Assembly: GCA_021397845.1 (NCBI GenBank)
Contig: JAHSVC010000033.1
Coordinates: 361,001-425,000 of the forward strand
Reading direction: 5' to 3'
Length of the DNA stretch: 64,000 nt
From: Areca catechu
Lineage: Eukaryota > Streptophyta > Magnoliopsida > Arecales > Arecaceae
Shown here: positions 20,499 to 33,322 of the stretch, piece after piece
Layout of the letters: the number at the start of each line of letters is the position of its first letter
Position numbering within the stretch: the stretch's first letter is position 1
Translations under genes and position numbers: made by a program
The notes under the pieces: model-generated
Told to the model about the DNA's origin: nothing
Database searches by the model: none
What the model saw: the letters and a program-made list of their open reading frames with translations, nothing else

Positions 20499-23400
20499 AG
20501 TTCTTTATGACGCTGAGAAAACATCTTGGCTAAGAGAAAAGAGTTCCACATCTGAAAACCCCGAAACAAAGCCCGTATTCTTCCTAACCCCCTATTCTTA
20601 GCATCTAGGATATTGAATAAAGAGACGACCGAGAGGGGACTTTACCTGCTTGCATTCATTATCCCCATCCCCCCTGGAAGGGAATGTACTACTTGGAGTA
20701 AGAGATCATAAGTAGATGCGCCTGAACGTATTATTTTACTGATCATCAATAAAAGTCGCGTCGATATTGGGTCAAATACAATGAGTGCTTATGCTTAGGG
20801 AAAGTAAGAAAGAAAGACATAAAGCGGAATCCGGTAATCCTACTGCTACTAAGACTACTCCGTCTTAGGGCTAGGAGTTCAAGCGCGGCGTAACGGGGGT
20901 TGTCAGCGTAACAGCTGGTGCTCTAATCTGAGCTGAGAAATAGGAACTGCACTTCGACTTTATTTATTTAATATATTCCCCCCTCTCTAACCCAAGCCCT
21001 AGAAGTGCATGAGGAATGATTGAACTTCTGCTTCCGCAATGAGACGCTAAAGTCCTTAAATCAAGGAAATCACAATGCTTCTACACCCGAATCCACATTC
21101 AATCGCTTCACTTAATCAGAGATAGGCGAGCTACTCCAATCAAAGAAGAAAGACTGGAGGCGGGAAAGCAGCTCACCCAACCAAGGTTTCACCTCAGGAC
21201 AGCTCTTAGAGAAACTAACGGAAGAAGGAATTACTTACACGAAGACGAAGAAAGCATACGAAAATGGTTATAGATCAGAAGACACATTCACTACATAGAA
21301 CACTCACTGACAAGACTCAAATTCTAGCAGAATGAAAAGATGGGAAGGAATGCCAGACTACGGGATTGAGTATAAGACTAGGGAAGGGTGCTCTGCCCTT
21401 TAAACTTCGAACAAGAAAGAGTATCGGGACTGCTAAAGGGCTCTATGGAATATACCCTGCTACGACTAAGGCCAATGGTGAAAAAACAAGATGAAATTCA
21501 TCTTCGTCCCTTTCACCGAAAGAAGGGGGAAAGTGAGATACTTATAATTAATTATCTACGATAGGGGCAGGTGCAAAACGCATAGGAGAGAGGTGCATTC
21601 CATCCTGCTCTCACCAGCCTGTGCTGGGAGTACGGTTTATTAGGTTTGTCACCATAGTAGGTGTAACTTCCTTCTCCGCTCACTAGGATTCATTCAGTCA
21701 ACACAGTCCTAGGCGCACTAGAATGGATAGCACAGGTCGGAGGTGAAGCTTCTAGACCAACCCCTCTTATCTCAGTCCGTGTACGAACACGATCTGAACC
21801 AAATTAGGACCCATGGAACGCACCGCAGCCCTCCTTATACAAGACTTATGCGTGCAATCTAAAATTTCGATCTTTTGTTAGAAAGGGATAGGGTGGAGAA
21901 CAGGTGAAGGAACGAAAGAGTGGATTGAGGAATGAAAGCTCGAAGACAAAGAGAACCGGGCTTTTTCTTTATAGGTATAGATTGCTGAGATGGTTCTGGA
22001 ACTCACGGAAAGAGGCTTTTAAGGGGTGCGCCCTTAACCCGATTCCGGGTGAGTTCTGGAAACGACTAATTTGGTACAAAAACAGGCTCTATGGTTTGTT
22101 TTTGATCTATCGCTATCTCCTTGACAAAAAAAAAGAGAAATGAGGAGATGGTGGGCTCTTCCAAGGATATGTCATTTCTTCCGGTTTTTTAGCAGGGTTC
22201 ATTGGAGCTGTCGGAGTTAGCGTCGGGACTACCCTGTCATGCCGAATGAAGTAGGTCGCATCATTCATAGGTGTACACGACCATAGGTATGTCCCAACAC
22301 TCTCCTCATTGGATGCATTGGGCTCGGTGTAACAAACTGTATAGGTATCGTACAAAAGCCCTATACTCAAGGGTTTTCTTCAACTCGCATTCTTTCATAC
22401 CAAACAAGGTTCTCTCCTTCGGTAGATGGGCACTTTCGGTTTCATTCCGTTAGTTACGCTACTAAAAGACTGGTTTTCCAAGTAGGAGGAGTAGCGTCCC
22501 AAGCCCAGTCCAGTTGGTTCACGGTTAGCTTTCTATAAGCCTGCCCCTTTTTCATTCTAGTTCCGAACTAGTTTCATTCCTTCACCCCCTTACTACTAGT
22601 TGAGTAGTTTCTACTCCGCCCACTTCCAGAAGCAGAAATGGCTACCGGGCTAACTCTTTCAGACGTCGGGGAACTACTTATTGACCAAAAGGTCAGCCAG
22701 CCCCGCCAGTTTAGGAAAGCCATTCTGGAAAGCCTACTTTCTTCCTTTCGAGGCATACTACTATCTCAGTTTCTCTCCTTTGACGGTCAGATCGATCCCT
22801 TATTGAATTGAAGGGAATTCTTCTCGGAGTTGGGGTTATCTCCATTCTCTTTATCGATGAATAAGGGAGTCCGGCAGGAGACAAATAAGATTAATGAAAA
22901 GGATGCATCGAGGTTCGAAGGAGTTGTATGCATAACAAGATCTCTCTGACTATGTCTCATCCATACTTGGTTTAAGTTGTTAACTCTCCATAAATAAAAA
23001 AAATAAGCTATAGAGCCATAACATTTGCCTTCATTGCTTCGGTGTACGGTTGACATCTTTAAGGGAATGCGTCCTTGGCTTGTACTTCATAGTTGGGCCC
23101 AATGGTCTAACTTATGGTTACCATGACCTTGATCCGAATAGGGGTCGAAATCCATAGTTGCACCAAGAACCGTAGCACCAATCCTACAATATGGTTGCAG
23201 CCAGAGGATGGGCCGAAGCGCCAAGTAGGAGAGGTCAGAGTAGTGGTCGCCGACTGAAAGAGATTCGAGGTTGGGGCAGGTGCGCGGGTAGGAGAAGAGG
23301 TACAGTCAGTCATTCTTGGACTAGAGTGCGTGTTTATTGTAAAAGGACTATTACCAATGGGAGGAGAAGCAGTCGAAGGAGTGCATTCTAGAGTTATGAT

Positions 23401-26400
23401 ACCAGGTCCGTCGTAGGAATTCAAAGGCTTGTCTACGGTAGTGATCGATTAATTTCAAAGGGAGGGCTCCACAGAAGCTGTCAAGAGTGACTAGTTTAGG
23501 GTAAGTCGTAGGGACTCCGTCCACGGGCACCTTGGAGGGTTAATAAGCCAATCCTCGTCTTAGAGCTAGAGCTATGGAGTGTTAAAGACAAAGTCTAGTT
23601 GTAGGTTGGAGTTCCTCTGAGCATACAAGACAGAGTGCCGCCCGGGAACAAGCAACGGCTTTCGCGCAGCCGTTTTCTTGCTCGGTTTCGTTAGCATCAT
23701 GCGAGAGAAAAGAAGGTAGTACTTCACTCGCCTCCGATACCATAGAAAGCAGCCATAAAGTTTTGTAGGGGAGGCATGAGTCGGTGGGGGAGAGGAGAAG
23801 TGTTTGCTAGCAGTCTCAATCAATGCCCAGGGGCAGAAGCGCTGTGCAATAAAACCATACATTATTGCGAGAGAATAGAGCCGTCTAGCCTATAAGATAA
23901 GGCAGAACATAACAACCCCTTTCTTCTTTGAATAAGGAAGATAGATTCCACCTTTTTATTAAAAAAATCCGAATATAGCAAGCGAGCCTTATTTAATTTA
24001 GTAAAGTAGCTTTCTTGTTTTACCATTCCCGAGGGCTTTCTCACAAGCTCCAATCAAAGAGTTTTGCCGAGCCCCCAAGCTATATAGTGGTAGAGTATAC
24101 TCCACGAGCCAACCGAATCCTAGGGCGGCTAGTAGCTTCGCTCGAAAGCAAGGCTGCTACGCACCTGCTACGCTTGTCCTAATCAAGCCAAGACTTTATG
24201 CTCTGCTCTGCGCGCTATACTTTTGCTTTTTACCCGATCCCGGCATAGCGCTTTGCTTTCGGAAACCTTACCAGACCACCACCCGACTTCGTTGCTTGTG
24301 TGCTTGGACATACATAGCCGAACAGGGCCTACAGAAGTCAACCTTTCTAAATGCACACGCTTTACTGTGCGGACGGAAAGCCCTCGATGAATGCCATGGC
24401 TAGAATAAGACAGCTTCGAAGACGAATAATGCTATGGCAAACCCTACTTATCTTTTATCTGTATCCCACCCCATTCTTTCCCTAAGAAGAGGGGTTCCAC
24501 CGTCAACCTAAGTTAACTCTTTTTGGTACCCCAACTCAAAATTGATCGTGTACCTCTTGTGTTTACAGCAAGATCTCTATCTAAGTGTTTAGATTCAATT
24601 CCTTACGGCAGAGCCCGCTCTTGATGTAGAAAAGAATTGCTGGGCGGTTTCCTCAACTAATTCATAAGCCCTTTTTTCGATTGACTCAGCTACTGATACA
24701 GATGTTGGCTACTCACAGACGTTCTCATATCATACAGAATCTACTGGAAAGCTAGATGTTGGATGTGCAGATTTAGTTGAATATTCATAAGTAGCAGGGT
24801 ACCCGTTCTTGAGTCATATCTGCTGTCTCGACTATACATACTCTTTCCCATCCAAAAAAATGTTACAATGAAGTCCAAGCTTCGCTAAACGATACTCAAG
24901 AGTTCTCCTGGAACAATCTTTCTAGGAAAAAAAAATCCTCAACCATAAAAGGAATGATTTGTGAAAGGGAGCGTTTAGTAAGGTCAGGAATCCTAAACAG
25001 AAGGAGCGGGTACCGGTCCCTCCGTATCAGAATAGGCATCCAATAATCAGGTAGTCAAAAAGAAGGGAATGTTTTTTAAACTTCCTTCAAAACACTTTTT
25101 TTCTAGCTTTCCGTTGGTTGGATGCTTCCTGCTTTCAGGAAAGTGAGGCATATTTATATGTTAAAGTTATCCCATCGGTGTCCGCTCTGATCTTCCTAAA
25201 CTCTTCTCTTCCCTTCTCTAGGTTCTCCTCCAGAACTCGGAGGTTCTCAGGCCTCGGACGTACTTTCCATTGGAGAGGAAGCGAGTTAGCAAGTTAAAGA
25301 ATGAAAAATGAATGGAATCCAAGTTTTTCATTCTCATTGCCGGGGCGAAAGTAAGCCTACAACTAGGCAGCCAATAGCTAGGCGGACAGTAGCAGTAAGA
25401 CTTCCAACCATTAGCAAGGCAAGTTAACTTGAAGCAAGAACTCTTAGGCAAGGAGGGGCGTAGCCTCTTTCGAGATTCGAAGAATAGCGTATATAAAGAG
25501 TAGTCAGAGGCAATTCGCTAATATGGAGCTGTTTATATCGGCTTTCTTTCCTTCAGCATGAAAGGGGGTTGAGCGGTGCGCATTCCTTTACGCATTCAGC
25601 TGACCTTTCCATTACCGTGGGAAAGCCTCATTCTCGGTGAAGCGGATGACTCATCTGGATAACAAACTGAATAAGCCGATGCGAGTCTAACAGTTCCACC
25701 AGTAAGAAAGGAACGGGAAGAAGCAGGCAAAGCAAGGCTTTCTTCTTTCTTTCAGAGTGAGAAAGGGAAACCAAACGAATCGAAGCAGTCTTCTGCTAAT
25801 AGGGCTCGAAAGCAAGAAACGGGGGCTTGAAAGCTAACGAGGCTCGTCAATGGCTTGGCTTCAGGTCTATGTTATGGCGAATGGAAGCGCAGATTAGCAG
25901 GTGTCCGCTTGACTCAGTCATAGTCTAGCCGACCAACTGGTACGCACTTTTTAATGTGTTGGGGATTCTTCCATTCTAGCAGTGGATTCAATAGCAGCTA
26001 GGAAGTAGGAAGAAGCACTGATTAGACCGAGACTGGAATGAGAACAAGGGAGCAAGCGGGTAGCGCCTCTTGGCTAGCTAGTAGCTCTTTCTTGGTTTGG
26101 CCCCCTCTCCCTTTGCCAAATAGAGACTGAAAGAAGCTTCTATTTATAGGCGTTGGAGGCCCTTAACCCTTTCTTATTATTAGTAAGATAGGTTGTCTTG
26201 GTTCCTTAACATGGATTATTTCAAACCCGGCTTTTCATGAATATGGAATCCCATCCACTAGATTTTAGTGCGCTGAATAATTCTCCCCGTACGGATTGGA
26301 GTACGAAAGGCCCACCCCAAAAGCGAATAGTCCCTTGTTTTTCGCGGGTATCGCCACGCGGCTTAATCCCGATCACTCCCTCAAGAATAGGAGGCAATAA

Positions 26401-27837
26401 TAGAGCGCACATCAGAGAGAGAGTACTCTCCTTTCTCTAAGAATAAGGCAAGCTTGGGTTCCAAAGCCTCTTTATTAAGAGATAGAGCAATCCTTACTCG
26501 ACAGCTCAAGACCAGTACAAAACCATGTGATCTGCCCTCGTTTACGTACCCCACTGGCACTATTTAGCCCTTAGACTCGTCTTTCACTGGCTTATTTGTA
26601 TCCAGCTACATGATGGAAGTCCCCTCGGCCAATCCTCACTCGACAGCCTAGTCCTTACTTTCCTACCCCAAGCCAGTACACCACTACTCTCTTTACACTA
26701 TTCCTCTCTATAGGCCCTTTTTCTCTCTTGGCGGAAGTACACCCTCTACATCACAGGGACATCTCCTTTCTCTTGGCGGTACTACCTTCCCTCTCTATCT
26801 CTCTTCAAGACATGGGGGCTGCTCCTCTTTCTCTCATCTCTCTCCTCACTTCCCTCTCCTCCTCAAAATCACCCTCCTCGCATCTCTCCGGGATGACGTC
26901 TTACAGATCCGGCCAGCTCGACACTCACCTTCCACACTTAGTATGGACTTAATAAAGTAAAAGCCCTTACGCTTTCTGGATAAGGAGAGTTGTTTAGTTA
27001 CGTGCTCTTTCCTGAGCTATAATTTATCAATAACCTTTTCCTTGTTCGTGACATTATGGGAAAAATTCCAATTTCTCTCTCCTTCCTCTGAATAGTGATC
27101 ATGAGACAGACCAGAAATCAGTCAGCATATCTAGCTCGCATTTAGGATACCTCAGATGTAAGACACATCATTTAATTGCCAACAAGTACCACAAAAATAA
27201 ATCAAGAACATTATTGTCAACGTTTTAAGAGAGATTATTATATATAACCCGCATTTATGGTTTCCTTTTTCCATAAACCAGTAAAAGAAATGGGGGGAGC
27301 GAAGGAAGGGGAAGCTTGGATTCTGAAAATTTAGCTGGTTGTTTTCCATGAGATGGCGCTGTGTTAGGGTTACCTGTGGGAACGACAGAGAGGGAGGAAG
27401 AAGATGTTGTTGATGAGCTGGACTTGACCAGGCTTACTGAGGAACCCACCCTCGCATCCACGTGATGTTCCTTGGATACCAAAGCCAAAGCCAAACGATT
27501 GGACTGCTTTTCTGGGCCTGGACCTACTTTAGAGAGGTCTTTCGGCTTGGACATGACGTTTGCTTGATATTGGGCGGAGTGGGCTTTGTTTGCTGCTTTG
27601 CAGAGACTAGGCTAGGCCACGTGAATTGGCCTCACCCATCACGTCATCTTGGGAAGTGCTGACTCCTCCCTCCTCAACAAGCTCCACCTCCAGAATATCT
27701 AGAACCGGTTGGGATTGGACTAGATTGGTTCACTAAATATCCTATATAAAGGAGAAAGGCTAAAATCATATTATATAAAAATATATATATATTTATTTAT
27801 TAAGTTAAAGTTATGGACTCATTTTATAGATATGTAT
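20499..27837. other. Long non-coding spacer
   Basis: About 7.3 kb with no recognised gene. Frames reach 105 codons (minus 23424-23107, Pro/Ser/Thr-rich) and 99 codons (minus 27554-27255, Ser-rich). Neither shows a family signature, though their composition is more like nuclear retroelement or low-complexity sequence than mitochondrial genes. It contains one arm of a 43-45 bp inverted repeat (26057-26101). The region 27.75-27.81 kb is strongly A/T-rich. Confidence 0.5.
26057..26101 (+). repeat. Dispersed inverted repeat, arm 1
   Basis: The reverse complement of this 45-nt stretch matches 50180-50222 with a single 2-nt indel. The shared core is 'gagctactagctagccaa' followed by 'gaggcgctacccg' on the other arm. 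The arms are in opposite orientation, 24 kb apart. Confidence 0.85.
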
Positions 27838-27978
27838 ATGTCTTATCAAGAAGCCCAAAAACTCTTGGATCTCTATACTATAGAAGAGTTAAGGAATTTC
27901 CTGGAGCTCTTTCTTTCCATTTATTTTCCTAGCTTGGTGGAAAACCCTCCCTATCAATACTTCCTTGCTATCCATTGA
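27838..27978 (+). CDS. Small ORF, 46 codons, after an A/T-rich leader
   Basis: Open frame beginning MSYQEAQKLLDLYTIEELRN and ending in a stop at 27976-27978. It has a protein-like amphipathic helix and a hydrophobic middle (FLELFLSIYFPSLV). It is preceded by about 60 nt of almost pure A/T (27770-27830). No family recognised. It could be a real small gene, the start of a broken larger one, or chance. Confidence 0.2.
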   Translation: MSYQEAQKLLDLYTIEELRNFLELFLSIYFPSLVENPPYQYFLAIH

Positions 27979-28911
27979 CAAGAGTTGGAGGGACAAAAAT
28001 TAGTAATATAACCCCTTATACCCTTTTGCATACTTCGATCTACAAGGCTTTAATCGATGCTTTTGTCAAGGCGGCTGCATGACGGAAGATCAGAAGAGTA
28101 AGATCAGTGGCACCATTTGGCGAGAGGGATCAATTTCACATGGGCTTGAACTTACTCTTCCTTCCTATTCTCGGGAGGCTAATCAAGAACTGGTTGTTGA
28201 TTAGTTATTTATAGTTTCAGTGAGATTGGCTTGATAGTTCAGAGTAACCGAGGAGAGGTTGAGAAGAAGACAATGAATGGAATGGTCCGGCAGTCGCTAT
28301 AGAATATCGACTTAGTCTTAGTGAAGCTAGTTTATTAATTAGATCACCTGTGCGTGCCTTATCTATAATAAGGAAATACCAGGCTCAAGCCCAAGACCAG
28401 GCCACCCTTTCTAAAGCGAACGAATGGAACTAAACTACTAGCAATCTATGGAAATGATTAAATAAGAAGAAACTCCGATTCCTCTCGGTTTGCTCATGGT
28501 TTTGTTTTTTAAGGTAAGGAAGTTGAATGTGAACTCTTCTTGGCTGTTAGCTCAAAGGGAGTGAAGTCCGCCTATCAAGAAAAAACGATAGTCTAAAGAA
28601 AGAATATGGTATATGAACGTGAGAACAGAGCAGGAAGTTCTAGCATGACGAAAGATTCTATTCCAAAAGGCCGAGTGAACTGCATGTGTCCTGCCTCCGG
28701 GGAGCCTATCGAATATGAATTAAGGGCTTTACCCTTTGTTCACATCGGATTCTGGTTCTGGGCATCTTCCTGCTACTATTATCTCCCTTACTCGTACAAC
28801 AACTATGGCAGCCAAGAGCGCTGCTTATTCCCCTTCATGTTTAGATGCTTCCTGTACTGCTCGATGCTTTGAATAGCCCTAGTTCTAGTTAGTTCATACT
28901 ACCTTCCCAGT
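27979..28911. other. Non-coding spacer
   Basis: About 0.9 kb. One 88-codon plus frame (28606-28872) is Cys/Tyr-rich with no family resemblance. Nothing else recognised. Confidence 0.45.
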
Positions 28912-29154
28912 CTATCGGTCCTTCTCCCCCTTCTGTACCTGTACCAGACCTCCCATCAACTTGCTCATCGGAAGCGGTAACGGAGTGAACTCTCTGAGTG
29001 GTCGGTCCTGTCTTCTGGCTTGTCTCTGACCCTGTTGGGCCCCTTGCTGACCTTGCTGATAGGACACTTGACCCTGTTGTTGCTGTTGGGCCTGTGGGGA
29101 CTTTTGCTGCCTAAACTGGATTAAAGATACCCACGTGCCCAGAAGTAGCTGCAA
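28912..29154 (-). pseudogene. Ty3/gypsy gag-like fragment with a Gln-rich tract
   Basis: The 80-codon minus frame has a Gln-rich low-complexity run (PQAQQQQQGQVSYQQGQQ), then RQDRPLREFTPLPLPMSKLM. The latter resembles the 'F.PLP...S.L...L...G' motif that precedes the zinc knuckle in plant Ty3/gypsy gag proteins. Short and without the zinc knuckle itself, so the call is moderate. Confidence 0.5.
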
Positions 29155-30436
29155 GAACAGGAACGCCAGCGCCTATGGTTGAGTGAACAGGGCTTGTAAA
29201 AAAATGGTAAGACATTTACCTACCTTAGATAGATGCCAGGATAAGGATTCGCAGGAGATATCTCATTAAGAGAGGAAGCAGGACAGACAAGTAAGGCACG
29301 AAGAGGCTCCACAATAAGGTTTAGGCTTGAGGTTTAGTTTACGATAGCCTTAATCTAAGAGCAGTAGGGGGTTGAATCATATAAAAATAGGCATCGAATG
29401 CAAGCTGTGAGGGAGGTTTGTGCACATGAATATAACTCTATGACTTTCTTCCTTTCGTACCCTTCTGACGCCGGAACTAAGAGGAGCGATAGCCTTTTAA
29501 CAGAAGAGGAAGGGGTTGCTATCGAATGCCCTCTGCAAATGAATTGAATCAATAGTAGACACGCACAAAACAAAGCAGAATAGAAAGAATCTGCTATTCT
29601 TGTGCACGAATCTCCTGCTATTTATAATAGGAAGGAGGACTCTGATGCCACATCTTCACTTGCCTTCAAGCGGAAAGCATTCCATTTTTTTGACATCGAA
29701 TCTGATCCCGGCTCGAGAAGGCGCATCTGTGGGCATTAAAAGGACGAGTTTCGGGGGTCTCTGGCCATTGAAACCATTTATCCCTTATGGCCTTTGAAAG
29801 CTGTACAATGAGAATTTTTTATATAAAAGGAAGAGTTTCGATGCCATCCTCATTTTCGATAGCATCCGAGTCTCATTGATCCGATCGGAAAGGCATAAGT
29901 CCCACATCTCTTAGGCGCCAAGAGTCTCAGATGTCCATTCAAAACCAATAGTAGCTCGGCATCGGGAATCACTTACTTTATAAGAGAATGGTCTCTTTGC
30001 TCTTCGCCCCTTGTCCATTCCGCGCTTACTTGCCAAAGCTTGTCCACCCACCGCCCATGCCCCTCTTCCTTCTGAAAAAAAGTCAGCCCCTATACTTCTT
30101 TCTTACCTAACAGCCTCGTAGACGCGGGGAATCGCTAAAAGTATGTTTGAACGGTAAGGAAAGAGTCAGTTCGAGTCACTCTGCCTCTCTTATACACATT
30201 TTTCAGTTCCTTCCTTGGCTTACTTTTATTAACATAAAATCTCTGTCTCGCCTTTATCCCGCTTCTCCTAAGTTCCCTAAATCCCAACCTTCAAAGACTA
30301 AAACTCTTTCCCTTGTCTACTAAAAAAAGACACTACAAGATCAGATGAACTTCTCGATTTCGATTATACGTCGTTCCTCTCTATTATTTTTGGGGCGCCC
30401 TCCTCGGTGACAAGAATACGTTTCCATGCATCTTAC
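29155..30436. other. Non-coding spacer
   Basis: About 1.3 kb with short frames only (up to 72 codons). Nothing recognised. Confidence 0.5.
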
Positions 30437-31408
30437 TTAGATTTTAAGAGCAATAGCATTCAAGGTGACTATAACGCTTAAGACCGATGATCCAACCAAG
30501 ACCGCGATGGCCTTAGCTTTAGCGGCCCTAGTTGATTGACTTGCTACCGCTAACTCGCTGTGCGCTCCCCCCGGCGCTTCGACAACATTACCGCCTACAT
30601 CTGTACTACTTATTCCGTCCTGAATAGAAGCATGGAGAGTCCGCCTTAGATCGTCAAAATCTAAAGCGGGCACGAACGGTGGATTTATTGTTGTACCATG
30701 CTCTGGCAGGGCGGTCAACCAAATGAAAAAGCCAATGAATAGAGGCGGCAATAGAAGATTCAAGACTGATAACAAGACTCCCTTCGGAATAGGCAAGACT
30801 ACGGGATTACGAATCGCAACATAAGGATGATTCGGAGAAAGATTCACCTCTGGCAGATTGGAGGAGAGATTCCACTTTTGCATTAAGATATACCGCTTGG
30901 GGACTTTTTCCCCAACGAAATGACCCAAGCCTCGTTTGGGGGAACTAAGGTTGAGGTGCCCCCACTCTCCTCCTTCAATAGGGCGGTAGAAGATAGTGGG
31001 CCCGATCGAGACCTTGACAACCCTTATGGCCTTGATCCCTTTCCCGCGGGGGAGTGCTCTATTCAATAAGTGCCCCTTGAGCCCTTTCTTGCCTGCCCAT
31101 AAAGCCCTTTGCGCGGTACTTTCGACCAAGAAAGAATAGGTCATGCTGGTAGCCGGAGGCATCCCTCTCTTCAGGCTAGGTGGGTCCCCCCGTTCCGGCT
31201 CCCATCTTGAGAAGAGATCGTGATTGCGACTGTCCGTCAAAATCAGTCGCAATCTTTTGGCATAATACTGGAGCAGCTGCTTTGAGTCTGCGCGCGCGCT
31301 AACCCGAGCGGGACTCCAAATCTTCCCCCTCCGATTAAACATATCTTCCCCTCCTTTGACGGATTGAATATTCATCTCTTTGTTAGGAATATAAATACTG
31401 GCAAACAT
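30437..31408 (-). CDS. orf323, unknown two-helix membrane protein
   Basis: The longest open frame here without a known family, 323 codons from ATG at 31408-31406. Residues 1-200 are basic and hydrophilic (pI high; RRGKIWSPARVSARADSKQ, several GKG/KRG turns). Residues about 203-234 form a hydrophobic segment (VLLSVLNLLLPPLFIGFFIW). Residues 235-295 are acidic and Ala/Ser-rich. Residues 299-321 form a second hydrophobic segment at the very C-terminus (AIAVLVGSSVLSVIVTLNAI). This basic head, helix, loop, helix layout is like many chimeric plant mitochondrial ORFs, some linked to cytoplasmic male sterility; that link is not shown here. It stands alone on minus, facing away from rps1. Confidence 0.6.
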   Translation of the reverse strand: MFASIYIPNKEMNIQSVKGGEDMFNRRGKIWSPARVSARADSKQLLQYYAKRLRLILTDSRNHDLFSRWEPERGDPPSLKRGMPPATSMTYSFLVESTAQRALWAGKKGLKGHLLNRALPRGKGIKAIRVVKVSIGPTIFYRPIEGGEWGHLNLSSPKRGLGHFVGEKVPKRYILMQKWNLSSNLPEVNLSPNHPYVAIRNPVVLPIPKGVLLSVLNLLLPPLFIGFFIWLTALPEHGTTINPPFVPALDFDDLRRTLHASIQDGISSTDVGGNVVEAPGGAHSELAVASQSTRAAKAKAIAVLVGSSVLSVIVTLNAIALKI

Positions 31409-33322
31409 TTCGATCCTTCCTTTTACTAGTCTTCACGGCTGGAATCATAAATGCGTTGTCTCCCTTTTTTTTTTTTTCTTTGCTACCCCTGCTACCTCTC
31501 ATACCTGTTCCCTTCTGTAGTATGAGTTGAGAAGAAAACGGATTCAATCCAGCCGTAGGTAGGGACGCCCACGGCTACCTTGTTTCGAACGAATCGGAGA
31601 AGGGATTGCACCCCACCCCTAGGAACGGGAACGGAGTTTGTCAGAGCTCGGGTAAGCATTTTCTGACCGGCACGCTGGACCCTTCTAACAGAGGAAAGTC
31701 CTTTCCGACGGGTTTTTCGTATTAGGCCAGGTCACTCTCAGCTATACGACTGACACAATTAGACTGAGGTATGGCTGATAAGAAAGCGTAGTGGCTAGCT
31801 ACCGCTGATTGCTTCGGGAATCATCCTCCATGGTGACTGCATGGAGGCCGGCTTGTCGAGGCCAACACCATCCAGCCTGGTATCGGAATCGAGCGTGCAG
31901 GAACCGAGATGCCGAGTTGTGGTCAGCGCGAACCGAAATGAGGAAGAAGTCCCGACCATCTCGATTCCGGTGTGCAGAGGCCAGCTTTCCGCTCAGTACT
32001 TTAGGGCTCGGACAAGCAACGAGCCGGCTTCACGGCGCCCGAGGTGGCTTCCGCTCAGGAACAGAACAGGAAAAGGAAGTAGTAATCCCGCAAAATACAC
32101 TACTCTCAAAATATAGACAAAGTTGTTCCCTTCTAATGTATGCCCCCGGTAAGGGGGGAAATATATGACATACACCTTTTTCCTTTCGTGTGAGAAAGAG
32201 AGAAGCATTTTTTGATGAGAACTTCTTCTTCTTCTCATAGCACGAATCCGGATAAAAGATATAAGACACGCGCGGGTCACTATCTGTTCTTCGACCGCAA
32301 GAGGAGCTGATTGAGATTGTTTGAGCAACTCGCGTAATCGTTGACCTCTTGCCAATTTATTCTGATCTCGATAAAGCTATTCAGAATCAATTGGAAACCG
32401 GTGATTTGGGAGGTAAAAGGGGATTCCTGTTTTGGCTTGAATCCGCTTTCCCAGTGGAGTCGCCAAGCTGTAAAAGCATAGCGAGCTCGTTAGGGACCCT
32501 AAAATAGAAATGGAGTCGCCACCTAAAAAAAAACGGAAAATGAAAAATATTATATAATAATAGTGGCTATCTTCCTTCAAGTGACAGAGAGGATCGAGAA
32601 ACCATCGCCCAAAGGTGCTTTCACGAAAGCCGGTCTCCGGTGGTAAAGATCCTTTCCTCACTCTAACTTTAGGAAGTGAGCTTCTACCTTTTCTTTTCTT
32701 GTTTGTTCGGGGAGAAATAGAAACTGTAAATTTAAATGTATAGAAGACTCTCGATGGATTGGTTGTAATGTTAACGAGGTTGTATATAATCCAATGTTCA
32801 GTGAGATGACTTTCCTACTGACTGAATCGCTTGAATTAGTTGAAGGAAAGGAGGCTTCTGGCTCGTCTGGTCTCACTGGAGAGGAGAGTTTTGACTGCGA
32901 GGGAGGCAGGGGCGCGTCTGGTGGTATCGTATATAAGATCACGGCAGCATTTAGGAGTGATCTTTCCCTCGTCTCTCCCTTTTCGGGGAATGGCTGCAAT
33001 CACAAGCAAGTGATTGAATGAGTGGGGGGCCCCGAAAGCACATGCAGGATAAGCAGGTGTTTCAGGAGACGGTCTAAAAATGGGTCCGGTCCAGAAAGAG
33101 AACTCTCAACAAAACTAAGCTGGAACTAATCAAGATCAATAGGAAGAGGAGTTAGCTAGGAATCTATTGACATAGTTCATGCCAGATCCATATGGAAGGG
33201 AAGTTTTGTTGATGCATTCCTGTTTAGAATGAAGAAGAAGAACAGAGACCAGATCTATCATCACTCTCCCCAAAACAAGGGATATTCTTCTTTCAGTTCT
33301 GTCTTTCCTTTGCCAACTCGTA
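31409..33322. other. Non-coding spacer
   Basis: About 1.9 kb. Overlapping frames at 31809-32355 (up to 120 codons, both strands) lie in G/C-richer sequence but show no family motif. It contains a short rrn18-like scrap at 31541-31585. Confidence 0.45.
31541..31585 (-). pseudogene. Scrap resembling the 3' end of mitochondrial rrn18
   Basis: The minus strand reads 'aaacaaggtagccgt' and, after an altered 18-nt middle, 'cggctggattgaatc'. Small-subunit rRNA 3' ends of plant mitochondria read AACAAGGTAGCCGTA...CGGCTGGATTGAATCC. Both blocks are in the right order and about the right spacing, but the centre differs and the flanks are unrelated. At most a 45-nt remnant. Confidence 0.4.

Noticed and set aside
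21600..21660. Group II domain V-like words (gtgctgggagtacggttt)
   Set aside because: The stem does not pair as domain V, and no exon or intron 5' end is nearby.
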